NCBI GenBank assembly: GCA_040401595.1
Contig: JBBAOE010000020.1
Coordinates: 1 to 64,000 of the forward strand
Length of the DNA stretch: 64,000 nucleotides
Origin: RFPW01 sp040401595
GTDB lineage: Bacteria > Pseudomonadota > Gammaproteobacteria > Burkholderiales > Burkholderiaceae_E
Reading direction: 5' to 3'
Shown here: piece by piece, positions 54,408 to 63,388 of the stretch
How positions within the stretch are numbered: the stretch's first letter is position 1
Layout of the letters: each line of letters opens with the position of its first letter
Translations under genes and position numbers: made by a program
Notes under the pieces: generated by a model
What the model saw: only the letters and a program-made list of their open reading frames with translations
Databases searched by the model: none
What the model was told of the DNA's origin: nothing

Positions 54408-54793
54408 CCCGCGTTCGCCAGATGCTGGGCATATTCGATCGCAAGCCCAACATCCAGACCGCTGCCTTGCACCGAGACCGCTTGAGTCCAATGGCTCTGG
54501 CCTGACAAGGCACCACCACGTCCTCACGGCGTCGCCGCAAGGCTCCGAGATGACGTCTCGCGCGTCGACGCACCGAAATGGGTCAAATGCCCAATTTCGG
54601 TGCACAAACTCGCGGAGGCCAAGATTTGGATCACCGCCAAGCCTAGTCGCGACTAAAGGAATTCCAAAAATCTTCCCCCCAAACTATCCGAAAACCTAAA
54701 TGCACCAGGATGGAAATCGAATTCCTCGCATAGGGGCATAAATCCTGCTTCGGTGGAGCGAATTCAAAAAATACGCACCACGACGGAGCATTC
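54408..54793. other. intergenic region before amt with a hairpin
   Basis: These 386 bases have no coding sequence I trust. Short open frames on the minus strand do not look like proteins. The marked element is the hairpin at 54571-54604. The last 190 bases are relatively A/T-rich and should hold the amt promoter; I found no good sigma-54 site (GG-N10-GC) and cannot name the boxes. GGAG lies six bases before the amt start. Confidence 0.4.
54571..54604. repeat. long imperfect hairpin upstream of amt
   Basis: Left arm GCACCGAAAT-GGG, loop TCAAATG, right arm CCC-A-ATTTCGGTGC. Thirteen pairs form, interrupted by a single bulged A. No T run follows, so this is not a normal terminator; it may be a regulatory RNA element, a protein site or a genomic repeat unit. 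Confidence 0.6.
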
Positions 54794-55993
54794 ATGGGTT
54801 TTTCAAAAACCAGCCAAGACGCCCTTTTTCTGCTGCTGGGGGCCATCATGGTGCTGGCGATGCATTCGGGCTTTGCTTTTCTCGAACTCGGTACCGTTCG
54901 CAGCAAGAACCAGGTCAATGCCCTCGTAAAGATTCTGGTCGATTTTTCGGTATCGACGCTCGCCTATTTCCTGGTTGGGTATTCCATAGCGTACGGCAAG
55001 TCTTTTCTGGTTCCAGCCGATATCCTGATGGAAGGCAATGGCGTTGAACTGGTCAGGTTCTTCTTCCTGCTGACATTCGCGGCCGCTATACCAGCCATCG
55101 TCTCGGGTGGGATCGCAGAGCGCGCGCGGATGGGACCCCAACTGATTGCGACGGGTGTGATCGTAGGACTGGTCTATCCCTTCTTCGAAGGAATTGCTTG
55201 GAATAACGCCATGGGCGTCCAGGACCAGCTGAAGGCGTGGTTCGGCGAGAACTTTCATGACTTCGCCGGTAGCGTGGTTGTTCATGCATTGGGCGGCTGG
55301 ATCGGCCTGGTGGCTGTTCTTCTGCTCGGGGCACGGCGTGGTCGATACGGGCGGGACGGTAAGGTGGCTGCGCACCCCCCTTCAAGCATTCCTTTTCTTG
55401 CGCTGGGGTCGTGGATCCTCACAATCGGCTGGTTTGGCTTCAATGTCATGAGTGCTCAGGAAGCGGTCAAGGTGAGCGGCCTTGTTGCGGTCAACTCTCT
55501 GATGGCGATGGTTGGTGGAACGCTCGCGGCTTGGGCCCTGGGGCGCAACGATCCCGGATTCACCTATAACGGACCGCTCGCCGGGTTGGTCGCCGTGTGT
55601 GCCGGCAGCGACCTGATGCATCCGCTCGGCGCCCTGATGGTTGGCGGAATCGCTGGTGCGCTCTTTGTGCAACTGTTTACCCTCACACAAAACCGCTGGC
55701 GCATCGATGACGTTCTGGGGGTTTGGCCACTGCACGGATTGTGCGGCGCCTGGGGGGGTATTGCGGCCGGAATTTTCGGCCAAACATTCCTGGGAGGCGC
55801 AGGCGGCGTAAGCCTTGGTGCCCAGATCGCGGGCACGCTCATGGGCATTGTGGTCGCGATCGTTGGTGCATTCGTCATTTATGGAACGCTTCGCGTCACG
55901 ATGGGGCTGCGACTTGACGAGGAGCAAGAATTCGTCGGATCAGATCTTTCCATTCACCGGATCTCGGCGACGCCGGGTCAAGGCAACGACTAA
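54794..55993 (+). CDS. amt: ammonium transporter, Amt family
   Basis: Ammonium channel of 399 residues with 11 expected helices. The paired pore His residues are in DFAGSVVVHALGGW and WPLHGLCGAWGG. GFAFLELGTVRSKN and AWNNAMGVQ are further family segments. A C-terminal tail (VTMGLRLDEEQEFVGSDLSIH) keeps the D-E-E-Q-E and G-x-D-x-x-x-H motifs used in GlnK control. No glnK gene is next to it, unlike most amt loci, so the PII partner must be elsewhere. Confidence 0.94.
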   Translation: MGFSKTSQDALFLLLGAIMVLAMHSGFAFLELGTVRSKNQVNALVKILVDFSVSTLAYFLVGYSIAYGKSFLVPADILMEGNGVELVRFFFLLTFAAAIPAIVSGGIAERARMGPQLIATGVIVGLVYPFFEGIAWNNAMGVQDQLKAWFGENFHDFAGSVVVHALGGWIGLVAVLLLGARRGRYGRDGKVAAHPPSSIPFLALGSWILTIGWFGFNVMSAQEAVKVSGLVAVNSLMAMVGGTLAAWALGRNDPGFTYNGPLAGLVAVCAGSDLMHPLGALMVGGIAGALFVQLFTLTQNRWRIDDVLGVWPLHGLCGAWGGIAAGIFGQTFLGGAGGVSLGAQIAGTLMGIVVAIVGAFVIYGTLRVTMGLRLDEEQEFVGSDLSIHRISATPGQGND

Positions 55994-56108
55994 TCCAACA
56001 CATTGGATGAGAATCGAGCGAGAGAGACCGTTTTACATTGGCGAAACAGATCCGGGCACTTAACGCGGGAGCGGACCGAGACAAGCCACCCGGCTAGCAG
56101 CCAAAAGT

Positions 56109-56137
56109 GCGAAGCCCCGCGTGATGCGGGGCTTCGC
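56109..56137. terminator. strong hairpin between convergent genes
   Basis: Perfect 12-base arms GCGAAGCCCCGC and GCGGGGCTTCGC with a GTGAT loop. It lies between the convergent amt and serine hydrolase genes, 116 bases after the first stop and 88 from the second. There is no T tract on the plus strand, but the A-rich sequence just before it (ccaaaag) gives a short T run on the minus strand. Confidence 0.7.
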
Positions 56138-56224
56138 GCGTGGACGAATCGAACAGAATTCTGTTAACAGAGAATGACGTTCGTTGTGGGCGTTCGGGTC
56201 CAGTTCTGGACGGCGCCCCTTCGC

Positions 56225-57526
56225 TCAGCGCGTCATTGCACCGTAGACGATTGCCTGTATCTGCTCCCGATAGTATTTGCGCAACTCCCCCGGCGCGGCC
56301 GTACCAAACACCATCACCAGTTTCTCCTTGGGATCTGTAACGTAGGCGGTACCATAGGCACCATTCCAGGTAAATTCACCTGGGTTTCCTGGTACCGCTG
56401 AAATGCCCGCCTGCGTTCGGACGGCAACGCCGAGGCCAAAACCGAAACCCTCCCGATGCCCTTCAACCAACCCGACGTTATTTCGAATTTCCGGACCCAG
56501 ATGGTTGGATGTCATGTGCGCAACGGTCTGCGGACTCAGGATCCGCTTGCCCTCGAGCGTGCCGCCATTGAGTAGCATCTGACCAAAACGAAGATAGTCC
56601 CCGACCGTGCCCAGCGCACAAGCGCCGCCACAATCAAACTTCGTCTGCTGGTTGATCACCACGATCTCTTGTGGTTTCCCATCGAGCGGGTTCTTTGCAA
56701 AAGGGGTCGCCAGGCGCGAACGATTCCGTTCACTCAACGTGAAGGTGGTATCCACCATACCGAGCGGTTTCCAGACATTGGCGTCGAGATACGCGCCCAG
56801 TCGCTGACCCGACACTTTCTCGACCACGGCGCCCAAGACATCGGTCGAGAAGCTGTACTCAAACACCGTACCGGGCTGATGCGCCAACGGTAGTTTGGTG
56901 ATCCGGTCAATAAACTGGAGCGTGTCGCCCTCAAGCGCCGGTTGGGTTCCGTTCGGATAAAGCTTGGCGATCGGGTGGTCACCACGCCCCCCGTAGGTTA
57001 GCCCGGACGTGTGGCGAAACAAATCATGAATCAGAATGGGGCGCGCCAGAGGGTCCATCCTTAGACTGCCATCGGCTTGGGAGACACCCACCTTCATGGT
57101 GCCAAAACTGGGGTAGTACTCAGCCAGTGGGCTGCGCAAAGGCAGACGGCCTTTCTCATTCAACTGAAGCGCCGCCACACTGGTCATGATCTTCGTCATC
57201 GAGGCCAAGCCAAACACTGCGTCAAGCGGCATCGGAATGTTCTTGCTACGGTCCAGATACCCATACGATTTGTAATGGACCAGTTTGCCTTCCCGTGCGA
57301 TTGCTACGACCGCGCCAGGCACCCGATTGGCCTCGATCTCGCGCGCAAAAAACTGGTCTAACCGCTCTAAGCCTTCCGTCGAAAAGCCGACCTCACCTGG
57401 GGAGGTGAGCGGCAATGGCGCAGCAGCGAGTTGCGTTGCCAACCCCATGCTCAACGTGATGGAAAGCAAACCACCCGCAAGGCCAAACCGCGAATTTTTC
57501 CCCCGAACCCGAACTTCTTTATTCAT
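56225..57526 (-). CDS. exported serine hydrolase, beta-lactamase family
   Basis: Class C beta-lactamase/esterase-type protein of 433 residues with a signal peptide ending near QLAAAP. The catalytic Ser109 and Lys112 are in LASMTKI; the Tyr motif is YSFSTDVLG. The third motif is probably the WNGAYGTAY segment near residue 390. It has the layout of EstB-like esterases. The ATG at 57526 has AGGA eight bases upstream. It is not closely similar to the other two serine hydrolases in the window by eye. Confidence 0.9.
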   Translation of the reverse strand: MNKEVRVRGKNSRFGLAGGLLSITLSMGLATQLAAAPLPLTSPGEVGFSTEGLERLDQFFAREIEANRVPGAVVAIAREGKLVHYKSYGYLDRSKNIPMPLDAVFGLASMTKIMTSVAALQLNEKGRLPLRSPLAEYYPSFGTMKVGVSQADGSLRMDPLARPILIHDLFRHTSGLTYGGRGDHPIAKLYPNGTQPALEGDTLQFIDRITKLPLAHQPGTVFEYSFSTDVLGAVVEKVSGQRLGAYLDANVWKPLGMVDTTFTLSERNRSRLATPFAKNPLDGKPQEIVVINQQTKFDCGGACALGTVGDYLRFGQMLLNGGTLEGKRILSPQTVAHMTSNHLGPEIRNNVGLVEGHREGFGFGLGVAVRTQAGISAVPGNPGEFTWNGAYGTAYVTDPKEKLVMVFGTAAPGELRKYYREQIQAIVYGAMTR

Positions 57527-57628
57527 CTCAAGATCCTGCAAAAAATGAGCGAAACCTAGTGTTTTTCTGGAAGACAGAGTATCCCCCAAGCCAGACCTTG
57601 CACCCCGCTCAAGGCACGAATACGAGCC

Positions 57629-58531
57629 TCAGTTTGTTCGACCATCCAGTAGAAATCGCTGAACCTCGTCAAACAAGGCGAATCGATTCGTTTCATTCAT
57701 GATGCCGTGCGTACCCTTGCTCAAAATCGTTAATTTTTTTGGATGCGAATTTGTCAGCAGGGGGAACAAGGTTTGCGCCATATAAGGCGGCGTATCGGCG
57801 TCCCACTCTGCCAGCACAAGCAAGGTCGGGACCTTGATCAAGGCCGGATCGTAGACGGGCGTCCCCTTATTCCAGGTGTTCCGCCCTTCCTCGACAACAC
57901 CATTTGGCGCACGCACAAATTTTGGATCCGCCAAACGACCCACTGGGTCGCTGGAAAACGTTTCGCGCGCCCAGATCTCGAACCAGGCGTCCGACTGAAG
58001 CTGAACGCCGGGTCTTAAACCCGAGTCTTTTCGTGCTTTCGCCTGGGCCACCGTGACCTGCCGATAGGCACCCAAGGAACCACCGGCATCGGTCAGTGAG
58101 GGCGTTTGCCGCAACCAGACTGGCGCGTACAGGACCAAACGCTGAACCTTGTCTGGATGGCGGGTCGTATAAACACTTGAAATGACCGTTCCCCAGGAAT
58201 GTCCCATCACGATCAACCGGGGGATCGATCGTCGCGAACGGATCCAACCGTGCAAAAAAAGAACAACGTTTTCGGGGCGATATGACCCAAGCGTCTTTAG
58301 GCGCTTGTTGCGGACATAAAGACTGATACCAGGATCGCCACCCGGCACCATAAAGCTTTCCTCAGCGATCGATCCAATATCGACCGAAGCCTTCGCAGGA
58401 CTCAGAGAGGTCAGGGAATCGACTTGCGATTGCCGAGAAAACGTCGAGCAACCCGACAAACCCCACAACGCGAACAGAACACTTGAAATTCCAAGCTTCG
58501 ACCTGAATCCCAACCGATATCGCCAGTTCAT
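57629..58531 (-). CDS. lipoprotein alpha/beta hydrolase with internal deletion
   Basis: A 300-residue lipoprotein; the lipobox is LSGC with Cys28. The oxyanion motif HG is at 94-95 and the nucleophile elbow GHSWG at 110-114, with Ser112 as nucleophile. Later come the acid in AEWDADTPP and the His in KGTHGI. Only 14 residues separate HG from GHSWG, while hydrolases of this type have about 60-75. The two central strands and the helix between them are missing, yet the frame is open. It is likely a non-functional or badly folded product of an in-frame deletion near 58205-58246. The assembly could also have collapsed here. Confidence 0.7.
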   Translation of the reverse strand: MNWRYRLGFRSKLGISSVLFALWGLSGCSTFSRQSQVDSLTSLSPAKASVDIGSIAEESFMVPGGDPGISLYVRNKRLKTLGSYRPENVVLFLHGWIRSRRSIPRLIVMGHSWGTVISSVYTTRHPDKVQRLVLYAPVWLRQTPSLTDAGGSLGAYRQVTVAQAKARKDSGLRPGVQLQSDAWFEIWARETFSSDPVGRLADPKFVRAPNGVVEEGRNTWNKGTPVYDPALIKVPTLLVLAEWDADTPPYMAQTLFPLLTNSHPKKLTILSKGTHGIMNETNRFALFDEVQRFLLDGRTN

Positions 58532-58823
58532 CCCGAGTCCCCACAAAATACTGCCAGTCATGCCCGCATCCCGAGACCGAACAGTAGATAACAACAGGGG
58601 AATCAACCCTAGTCGGGACGATGGCACCGCTCTTTTGGTGCCCGAGGTCCATGGCGAACCGCACGAGAACAACCCAGCAGCCCAACCATCCAGCTCAATC
58701 GACGCAGCGCAATCGGTCGCATCGAAACCCGCCCGCTCATCGGCGCGAGCGTGTTCATGCTACGGTCGGTCAGTCCGCCCACCCGACGCCCATGCAACGG
58801 CGTTAACAGCCCGTCGGAGTAAC

Positions 58824-60159
58824 GTGTTCCTCGATCAAGTGTGCATCGCTCTCGCGGTGGCTGGCGGCATCGCGCTTGCTAGCCCNNNNNNNNNNNNNNN
58901 NNNNNNNNNNNNNNNNNNNNNNNNNNNNNNNNNNNNNNNNNNNNNNNNNNNNNNNNNNNNNNNNNNNNNNNNNNNNNNNNNNNNNCATCGCGCTTGCTAG
59001 CCCGGCACTATCCGGGGTCGGAGTTCCCGCGGCGTCCGCCAGCCTCGAAGCCACAATCGACCACTTCATCGAACGGCGGATGCAGCAAGCCAACATCGTG
59101 GGGCTCGGAGCGGCCATCATCGTCAACAAAAAACTCGTCTGGACAAGAGGATACGGATTTGCTGACAAAGAACGGGCGATCCCGTTCAAACCTGACACGA
59201 TCATGAATATCGGTTCGATCAGCAAGACCATCACAGGCGTGGCACTGATGCGGGCAGTCGAAGACGGGAAACTTTCGCTGGACGAAAACATCAACAACTA
59301 TCTGCCGTTCGAGGTGGTCAATCCATCCTTCCCGAACGACCCAATCACCCTCCGTCAACTGGCAACGCACACGTCAAGCATCCGTGATCGTGGCCAGGTC
59401 TATGCGGGCGCCTACCACTTCGGACGTGACTCTCCGGAGCCACTCGGAGAGTTCCTGCGCGACTACTTTGCCTTGAGTGGCAAAAACTACTCGAACGACA
59501 ATTTTCTGGATTCAAAACCCGGCAGCCATCGCGAATACTCGAACATCGCCGCGGGACTGGCTGGCTACATCGTTGAGGTGGCTGTCGGCGAGGCGTTCAA
59601 CGCCTACACAAAGCGCACCATCTTCGCGCCCCTGAACATGAAGAGCACAGGCTGGCTGATGTCCGAGGTCGACTTGGCGAAGCACTCGAACTTGTATATC
59701 GCGCAGGGGCTCCCTGTACCCATCCAAGGCTATGGGCTCAGTACCTATCCGGACGGGGGGCTGCGAACTTCCGTCGAAGACCTTTCAAGATTATTCATCG
59801 CATTGCTCAACGATGGCGAGTGTGATGGCGCGCGCATCCTTCAACACCACTCGGTGGCCGAGATGCTCCGGTTTCAGTACAGCACCGCAAATAAACCGGA
59901 CAACGTGAAGCTCAGCGGAGACGGCTCGCTTAACTCCGGAATCTTCTGGGCTACGAAAGAATCCCTGACCAGGATCGGCCACAATGGGGTCGATCCTGGC
60001 TTGGCGACGATGATGCTGGCGAGTGTGGACAAGCAGATCGGGGTGATTCTGTTTGTCAACACCGCAATTCGCCCAGAGGATGGAGAGGCCTACGGGGCCA
60101 TTTTCGATGCGCTTTGGCAGCTTGGTGTGAATCTCAACGCGGCCACCGCGGACCAGTAA
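58824..60159 (+). CDS. exported serine hydrolase, beta-lactamase family, with false assembly gap
   Basis: Class C beta-lactamase-like hydrolase. The catalytic Ser and Lys are in GSISKTITG and the Tyr motif is YSNIAAG. The N-terminus is cut by 100 N at 58886-58985. The flanks share 18 identical bases (catcgcgcttgctagccc). Collapsing them, and so removing 118 bases, puts the frame before the gap in phase with the frame after it. The repaired start is the GTG at 58824, with GGAG upstream, and gives a signal peptide of the form FLDQVCIALAVAGGIALAS. The repaired protein would have about 405 residues. It is divergent from the lipoprotein hydrolase. Confidence 0.85.
58886..58985. other. assembly gap (100 N) that is probably a missed 18-base overlap
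   Basis: The bases at 58868-58885 and at 58986-59003 are identical (18 of 18). Merging them restores one reading frame and a complete signal peptide for the serine hydrolase. The two contigs therefore most likely overlap and nothing is missing here. Confidence 0.88.
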
Positions 60160-60408
60160 CCGCGCGCGCCCTGAATCCCAATCGCCTGCCAGCACGTCGT
60201 CACGCGCTCCATCGTTCTGCCACAGTCCGGTCCGAGCACCGCACGACAATCTCCTCTGGAATACCCCGTGAGTCGCAGGCTTCGCCGAGTCGCGCGGGCT
60301 CCCCCGGCAGCCCTCCATGACTTGAGCGACTAGCAGTCGGTTTTCAACCGAAAACACAACCACTGTTCTACACTGTCTTCTCCAATTTAGGCCTTTGGCG
60401 TACTTAAC

Positions 60409-60651
60409 GTGGTTCAACTCAACGACCGCTTTTCGCTTGATCGTCTGGTAATGAAATCCCACCAGTCGGAACAACTCATTCACTCAAGCTCAGAAGAGCA
60501 ACGTCTCCAGGCAGCGATTCTGGGCGAACGCTTGGGCAACCAGACCTTTCAGAACGATAGGTCGAGTCGTTGGAAGCAGGCCATCGGATTTTGCATCGTG
60601 ACATTGATCGGCGCGCTGGTGGGCGTCGGGTTCAAGCTCCTCAGGGGCTAA
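60409..60651 (+). CDS. small protein with C-terminal membrane helix, uncertain
   Basis: An 80-residue reading from a GTG at 60409; an ATG at 60451 would give 66 residues. It is polar at first (SSEEQRLQAAILGERLG) and ends with one membrane helix (AIGFCIVTLIGALVGVGFKLL). No family is recognised. It may be a tail-anchored small protein or chance. The 249 bases before it contain no gene that I can support. Confidence 0.35.
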   Translation: MVQLNDRFSLDRLVMKSHQSEQLIHSSSEEQRLQAAILGERLGNQTFQNDRSSRWKQAIGFCIVTLIGALVGVGFKLLRG

Positions 60652-60818
60652 ATCCCTGCTCCGTGCTTGACTAGCCATGAGGCAGTTCAATGGATGCCCT
60701 AAAGAACCCCGTCGGCTGGTTCTATATCCAGTTGATCGATCTGGATCGGGCTGGAACGAAGTCCCTACCCCGCCGTCTTGGTGAGCGGCAAAGAGCAGCC
60801 TGATCGAGGTCACAGATC

Positions 60819-61070
60819 ATGCTCAGACTCACGCGACACTTCCTGTTCACGATTGCGATGATCGGCTGGGCCGGGCTTTGCGTTTACCTGATGGAAATGG
60901 CGCAACAGCTACCGGTCGGGCTCTATCTAAGCCACCTGCTGAGCTTGTTTGACTTAGGCGCGAGAGCGATCGAATTCACGCAATCCGCCTATCGGGCGAT
61001 TACCGGAGCACTGCTGGTGCTGATGATGTTGTTCCCAGCATTTCTGTACAAAAAATCATTCCCGGATTGA
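60819..61070 (+). CDS. small membrane protein, function unknown
   Basis: An 83-residue protein with two membrane helices (near residues 8-26 and 60-76) and a connecting part rich in Leu. The ATG at 60819 has GAGG about ten bases upstream. The basic start and the KKSFPD end suggest a real membrane topology. I do not recognise a family. Confidence 0.5.
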   Translation: MLRLTRHFLFTIAMIGWAGLCVYLMEMAQQLPVGLYLSHLLSLFDLGARAIEFTQSAYRAITGALLVLMMLFPAFLYKKSFPD

Positions 61071-61114
61071 ACTCAGGCACCGCGAGAGGCGGGGTTCGCA
61101 AACGGCACGGGGTT

Positions 61115-61531
61115 CTACTTCGCACCCTGGAAGTCCTCACAAACGATATTTCCAAGCAACTTGGGCGCCGTATTCGGAATCACCCCGATCCAGTCTGAGG
61201 GCCGAGTGATGCGATCAAGGCGCCGCCCGCCGGCCATGGCATCCGAATACAACTCCTGTTGAACCACCCGAAATCGATTGGTACTGCAGTCGTACTCGTA
61301 GAGACTAAGCTCGGATCTTGCGCCCAGCACCGTCGGCCGCTCTTGATCTTCGATGGTCCAGGCACGCCAGAGGTGCGGAGTCCTGTTCGGGAAACCAACC
61401 GCCTGTCGAATGTTGACCGGATCGTAGTAAAAATTTGATTCCTGGGTTCGACCGTACCAGACCCATTCGGATTCCGCACAGGCCACCCCTGTCATCAACG
61501 AGAGGAGGGCTCCGAAGACCTCCGATCTCAT
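61115..61531 (-). CDS. exported protein, surface-adhesin E-like domain
   Basis: A 138-residue protein with a signal peptide ending near GVACAES. The mature part starts with SEWVWYGRTQESNFYYDPVNIR and later has WRAWTIEDQ and SLYEYDCSTNRFRV, then a late Cys (NIVCED). This pattern is the surface-adhesin E-like domain of small periplasmic proteins common in proteobacteria. The two Cys residues probably form a disulfide. Function is not known beyond envelope location. Confidence 0.75.
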   Translation of the reverse strand: MRSEVFGALLSLMTGVACAESEWVWYGRTQESNFYYDPVNIRQAVGFPNRTPHLWRAWTIEDQERPTVLGARSELSLYEYDCSTNRFRVVQQELYSDAMAGGRRLDRITRPSDWIGVIPNTAPKLLGNIVCEDFQGAK

Positions 61532-61859
61532 GGGTTCCAGCCGCGCCAGGCCTTCGCGCTGGTTCGGATAATGGTCCGGCGAATGGCATCAACACCGCGC
61601 CTGGAACTCCTCTGCTGCACACTCATGATTACTTTCCAGCTCAAATACTGCGGCCCCTAAATAACAAAGGGGCGGGAGTGAGTCGGCAAAGGTTCAGCAA
61701 ACTTGCACTCGGCGCCCCTGGTCTTGGACGACCAAATGCCCAAACGGCATCAAGGGGCACCCCAGGAACTGACAACCCAGGCCAGCGACCCCCGCCCAGC
61801 GACCAGCAGGGCGCCGGCCGGATACAAATCAGCGAGTTGATGCAGCTTCGACCGAACTG
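61532..61859. other. intergenic region without recognised features
   Basis: These 328 bases lie between the divergent adhesin-like gene and the small YYC-type protein. I see a weak 6-base stem (GCCCCT...AGGGGC at 61653-61673) and no convincing gene or promoter. Confidence 0.4.
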
Positions 61860-62111
61860 ATGAAACCCATCGGGAACGTCAACAATGCCACGCTGGCCAC
61901 GCTCGGCTTGGCTGCGAGCGCGCCCGCGACCGATGTCAAGCGTGTCATCACCGAGCCACAGCCAGCCGCCGCAAGTCTGGGCGGACCGACCGCTCAGGCC
62001 CAAGCTCAGGCCCTGTGGTGGCACGACTGCCAGGATTCGCAGAGTTTCTATCCCGATGTCCAGCAATGCGCCTGCCCTTGGCAACTGGTCGCCCCTCAAC
62101 CTCAGCGGTGA
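61860..62111 (+). CDS. short remnant-like protein with W-W-x-x-C ... Y-P-x-V-x-x-C C-terminus
   Basis: An 83-residue reading whose C-terminus, ALWWHDCQDSQSFYPDV followed by QQCACPWQ, matches the end of a family of proline-rich lipoproteins in betaproteobacteria (WYYC...YYPYV...C..W). Those proteins have a signal or lipobox and are longer; here neither is seen. It precedes the glycine-zipper lipoprotein gene by four bases, the usual gene order for the pair. It is probably a shortened or decaying copy. There is no good ribosome site at the ATG at 61860. Confidence 0.45.
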   Translation: MKPIGNVNNATLATLGLAASAPATDVKRVITEPQPAAASLGGPTAQAQAQALWWHDCQDSQSFYPDVQQCACPWQLVAPQPQR

Positions 62112-62115
62112 ATCT

Positions 62116-62589
62116 ATGGCATCTCCCTTACAGTCAAGCCCCCGGTCACTGACCCGTTTAATCCCCCTGCTTTGCCTCGTTGCCGCTGGCGGCTGTGCCA
62201 TGGCACCAAGGGGCCCGAGCATGCTGGCGCTGCCCGGTACGGGAAAATCATTTGAAACGTTCCAGATCGACGATAGCGGTTGTCGAGGCTACGCGACTGC
62301 CCAGACCGGGGGCGTCGACGCCAACCAAGCCGCAACAGACAGCACGGTTCGCAGTGCGGCTCTGGGCACGGTCGTCGGCGCTGTCGCCGGCGCTGCAATC
62401 GGCGGCAATCGCGGGGCTGGCGCGGGCGCAGGCACGGGACTCCTGTTCGGAACCATGGCTGGTGCTGGTGCGGGCGAAACGTCTTCGCGTGGGAGTCAGC
62501 GCAGTTACGACCACGCCTACATTCAGTGCATGTATGCCAAAGGGCATCAGGTCCCGATTGCGGGAGAGATCCGTTCGATGCAACGCTGA
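62116..62589 (+). CDS. glycine-zipper lipoprotein
   Basis: Lipoprotein of 157 residues. The lipobox is VAAGGC, about 28 residues from the ATG at 62116. After LPGTGKSFETFQIDDSGCRGYA comes a glycine-zipper stretch (GTVVGAVAGAAIGGNRGAG and GTGLLFGTMAGAGAG) able to insert in a membrane. It ends with RSYDHAYIQCMYAKGHQVP, typical of this family. Such proteins sit in the outer membrane with unknown function. A longer reading from 61885 is the shadow of the upstream frame. Confidence 0.88.
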   Translation: MASPLQSSPRSLTRLIPLLCLVAAGGCAMAPRGPSMLALPGTGKSFETFQIDDSGCRGYATAQTGGVDANQAATDSTVRSAALGTVVGAVAGAAIGGNRGAGAGAGTGLLFGTMAGAGAGETSSRGSQRSYDHAYIQCMYAKGHQVPIAGEIRSMQR

Positions 62590-62700
62590 GTCCAGACCGC
62601 TCGTGTTCCCAAGGCGTTTGCAGAACTTTCGTCTCGGCCTGAATCGCCCGGCGAACTTGCTTGAAAACCTCCTCGATGTTCTTAACGATTGGATTGATTG

Positions 62701-63156
62701 CTACTCGACCGTAAACCGCACTTCTCGCTCTGTCTGCTTGCCCTCGGTATTCGCCACCTGAATCACGAGTTTGTGGCTACCGCTGGGTAGGTTGGCCGAG
62801 GGGATCTGAATCCCGTCGGGCACTATCTTGGCTTCTTTCCTGACCCGTTCGGTGATGTCGAGCTTGAAGGCCCCGTAGAAAATCTTGAACGACTCCCAGT
62901 TGATCTTGGATGCCCCCGAGGTGAGAAAACGCAGATCAATGCTCACCGGAGCTTTGACGGGCCCCGTCAGCGAGGGGGAGCGGATATCGATCACCGGGTC
63001 CGATGGGCCGGGCGTCGATCTGGCGGTGAAGGGCGCAGCCACTGTCTCCTGGGCCTTTGACGTCAGATACTCTGACTGGCTGACCAATTCAAAGGTCTGA
63101 GCAGAGACCGAGGTTGTGAGTGCCATCGCAAGGCAAAAGGCAAAAAAAGATTTCAT
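62701..63156 (-). CDS. exported protein with Ig-like fold, function unknown
   Basis: A 151-residue protein with a signal peptide ending near SVSAQT. The second half (PVSIDLRFLTSGASKINWESFKIFY, then PSGSHKLVIQVAN and REVRFTVE) reads like a beta-sandwich domain resembling bacterial Ig-like modules. It lies alone, convergent with the glycine-zipper gene. No catalytic motif is seen. Confidence 0.7.
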   Translation of the reverse strand: MKSFFAFCLAMALTTSVSAQTFELVSQSEYLTSKAQETVAAPFTARSTPGPSDPVIDIRSPSLTGPVKAPVSIDLRFLTSGASKINWESFKIFYGAFKLDITERVRKEAKIVPDGIQIPSANLPSGSHKLVIQVANTEGKQTEREVRFTVE

Positions 63157-63288
63157 GTTTCACTTTCAAGTATTTTGATCGCCGACAGAACCAATGCGCT
63201 AGCTCTGAGGCTAGCTTAGTCCAAGAGGATTTATTTACCACCGGTAGCAAGGTTTACCTTCTCCCGGACACGCACAGAACGACTCCGT

Positions 63289-63326
63289 CCCCGCTGTGGC
63301 CGCGCCCTGGCTCAGCCACAGCGGGG
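63289..63326. repeat. 12-base inverted repeat upstream of enoyl-CoA hydratase
   Basis: Arms CCCCGCTGTGGC and GCCACAGCGGGG are perfectly complementary, with a 14-base loop. It lies about 80 bases before the start of the downstream gene and about 130 bases from the start of the divergent gene. It has no T tract, so it looks more like a regulatory or structural element than a terminator. Confidence 0.55.
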
Positions 63327-63373
63327 CGCGGACTCTCAACCCACTGGCGCGCAGCGGCGATACTGTCGACCGG

Positions 63374-63388
63374 GGTGGCGTCGCCACC
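63374..63388. repeat. short palindrome near the ribosome site of the enoyl-CoA hydratase gene
   Basis: GGTGGCG-T-CGCCACC, 7-base arms around one base, placed 18 bases before the start codon and just before the CAGGAG ribosome site. It could be an operator or a stem that limits translation. Confidence 0.45.

Noticed and set aside
61641..62222. 193-residue minus-strand reading over the small-protein and lipoprotein genes
   Set aside because: It is Arg/Gly-rich and antisense to the glycine-zipper lipoprotein, which has a lipobox and strong family features.
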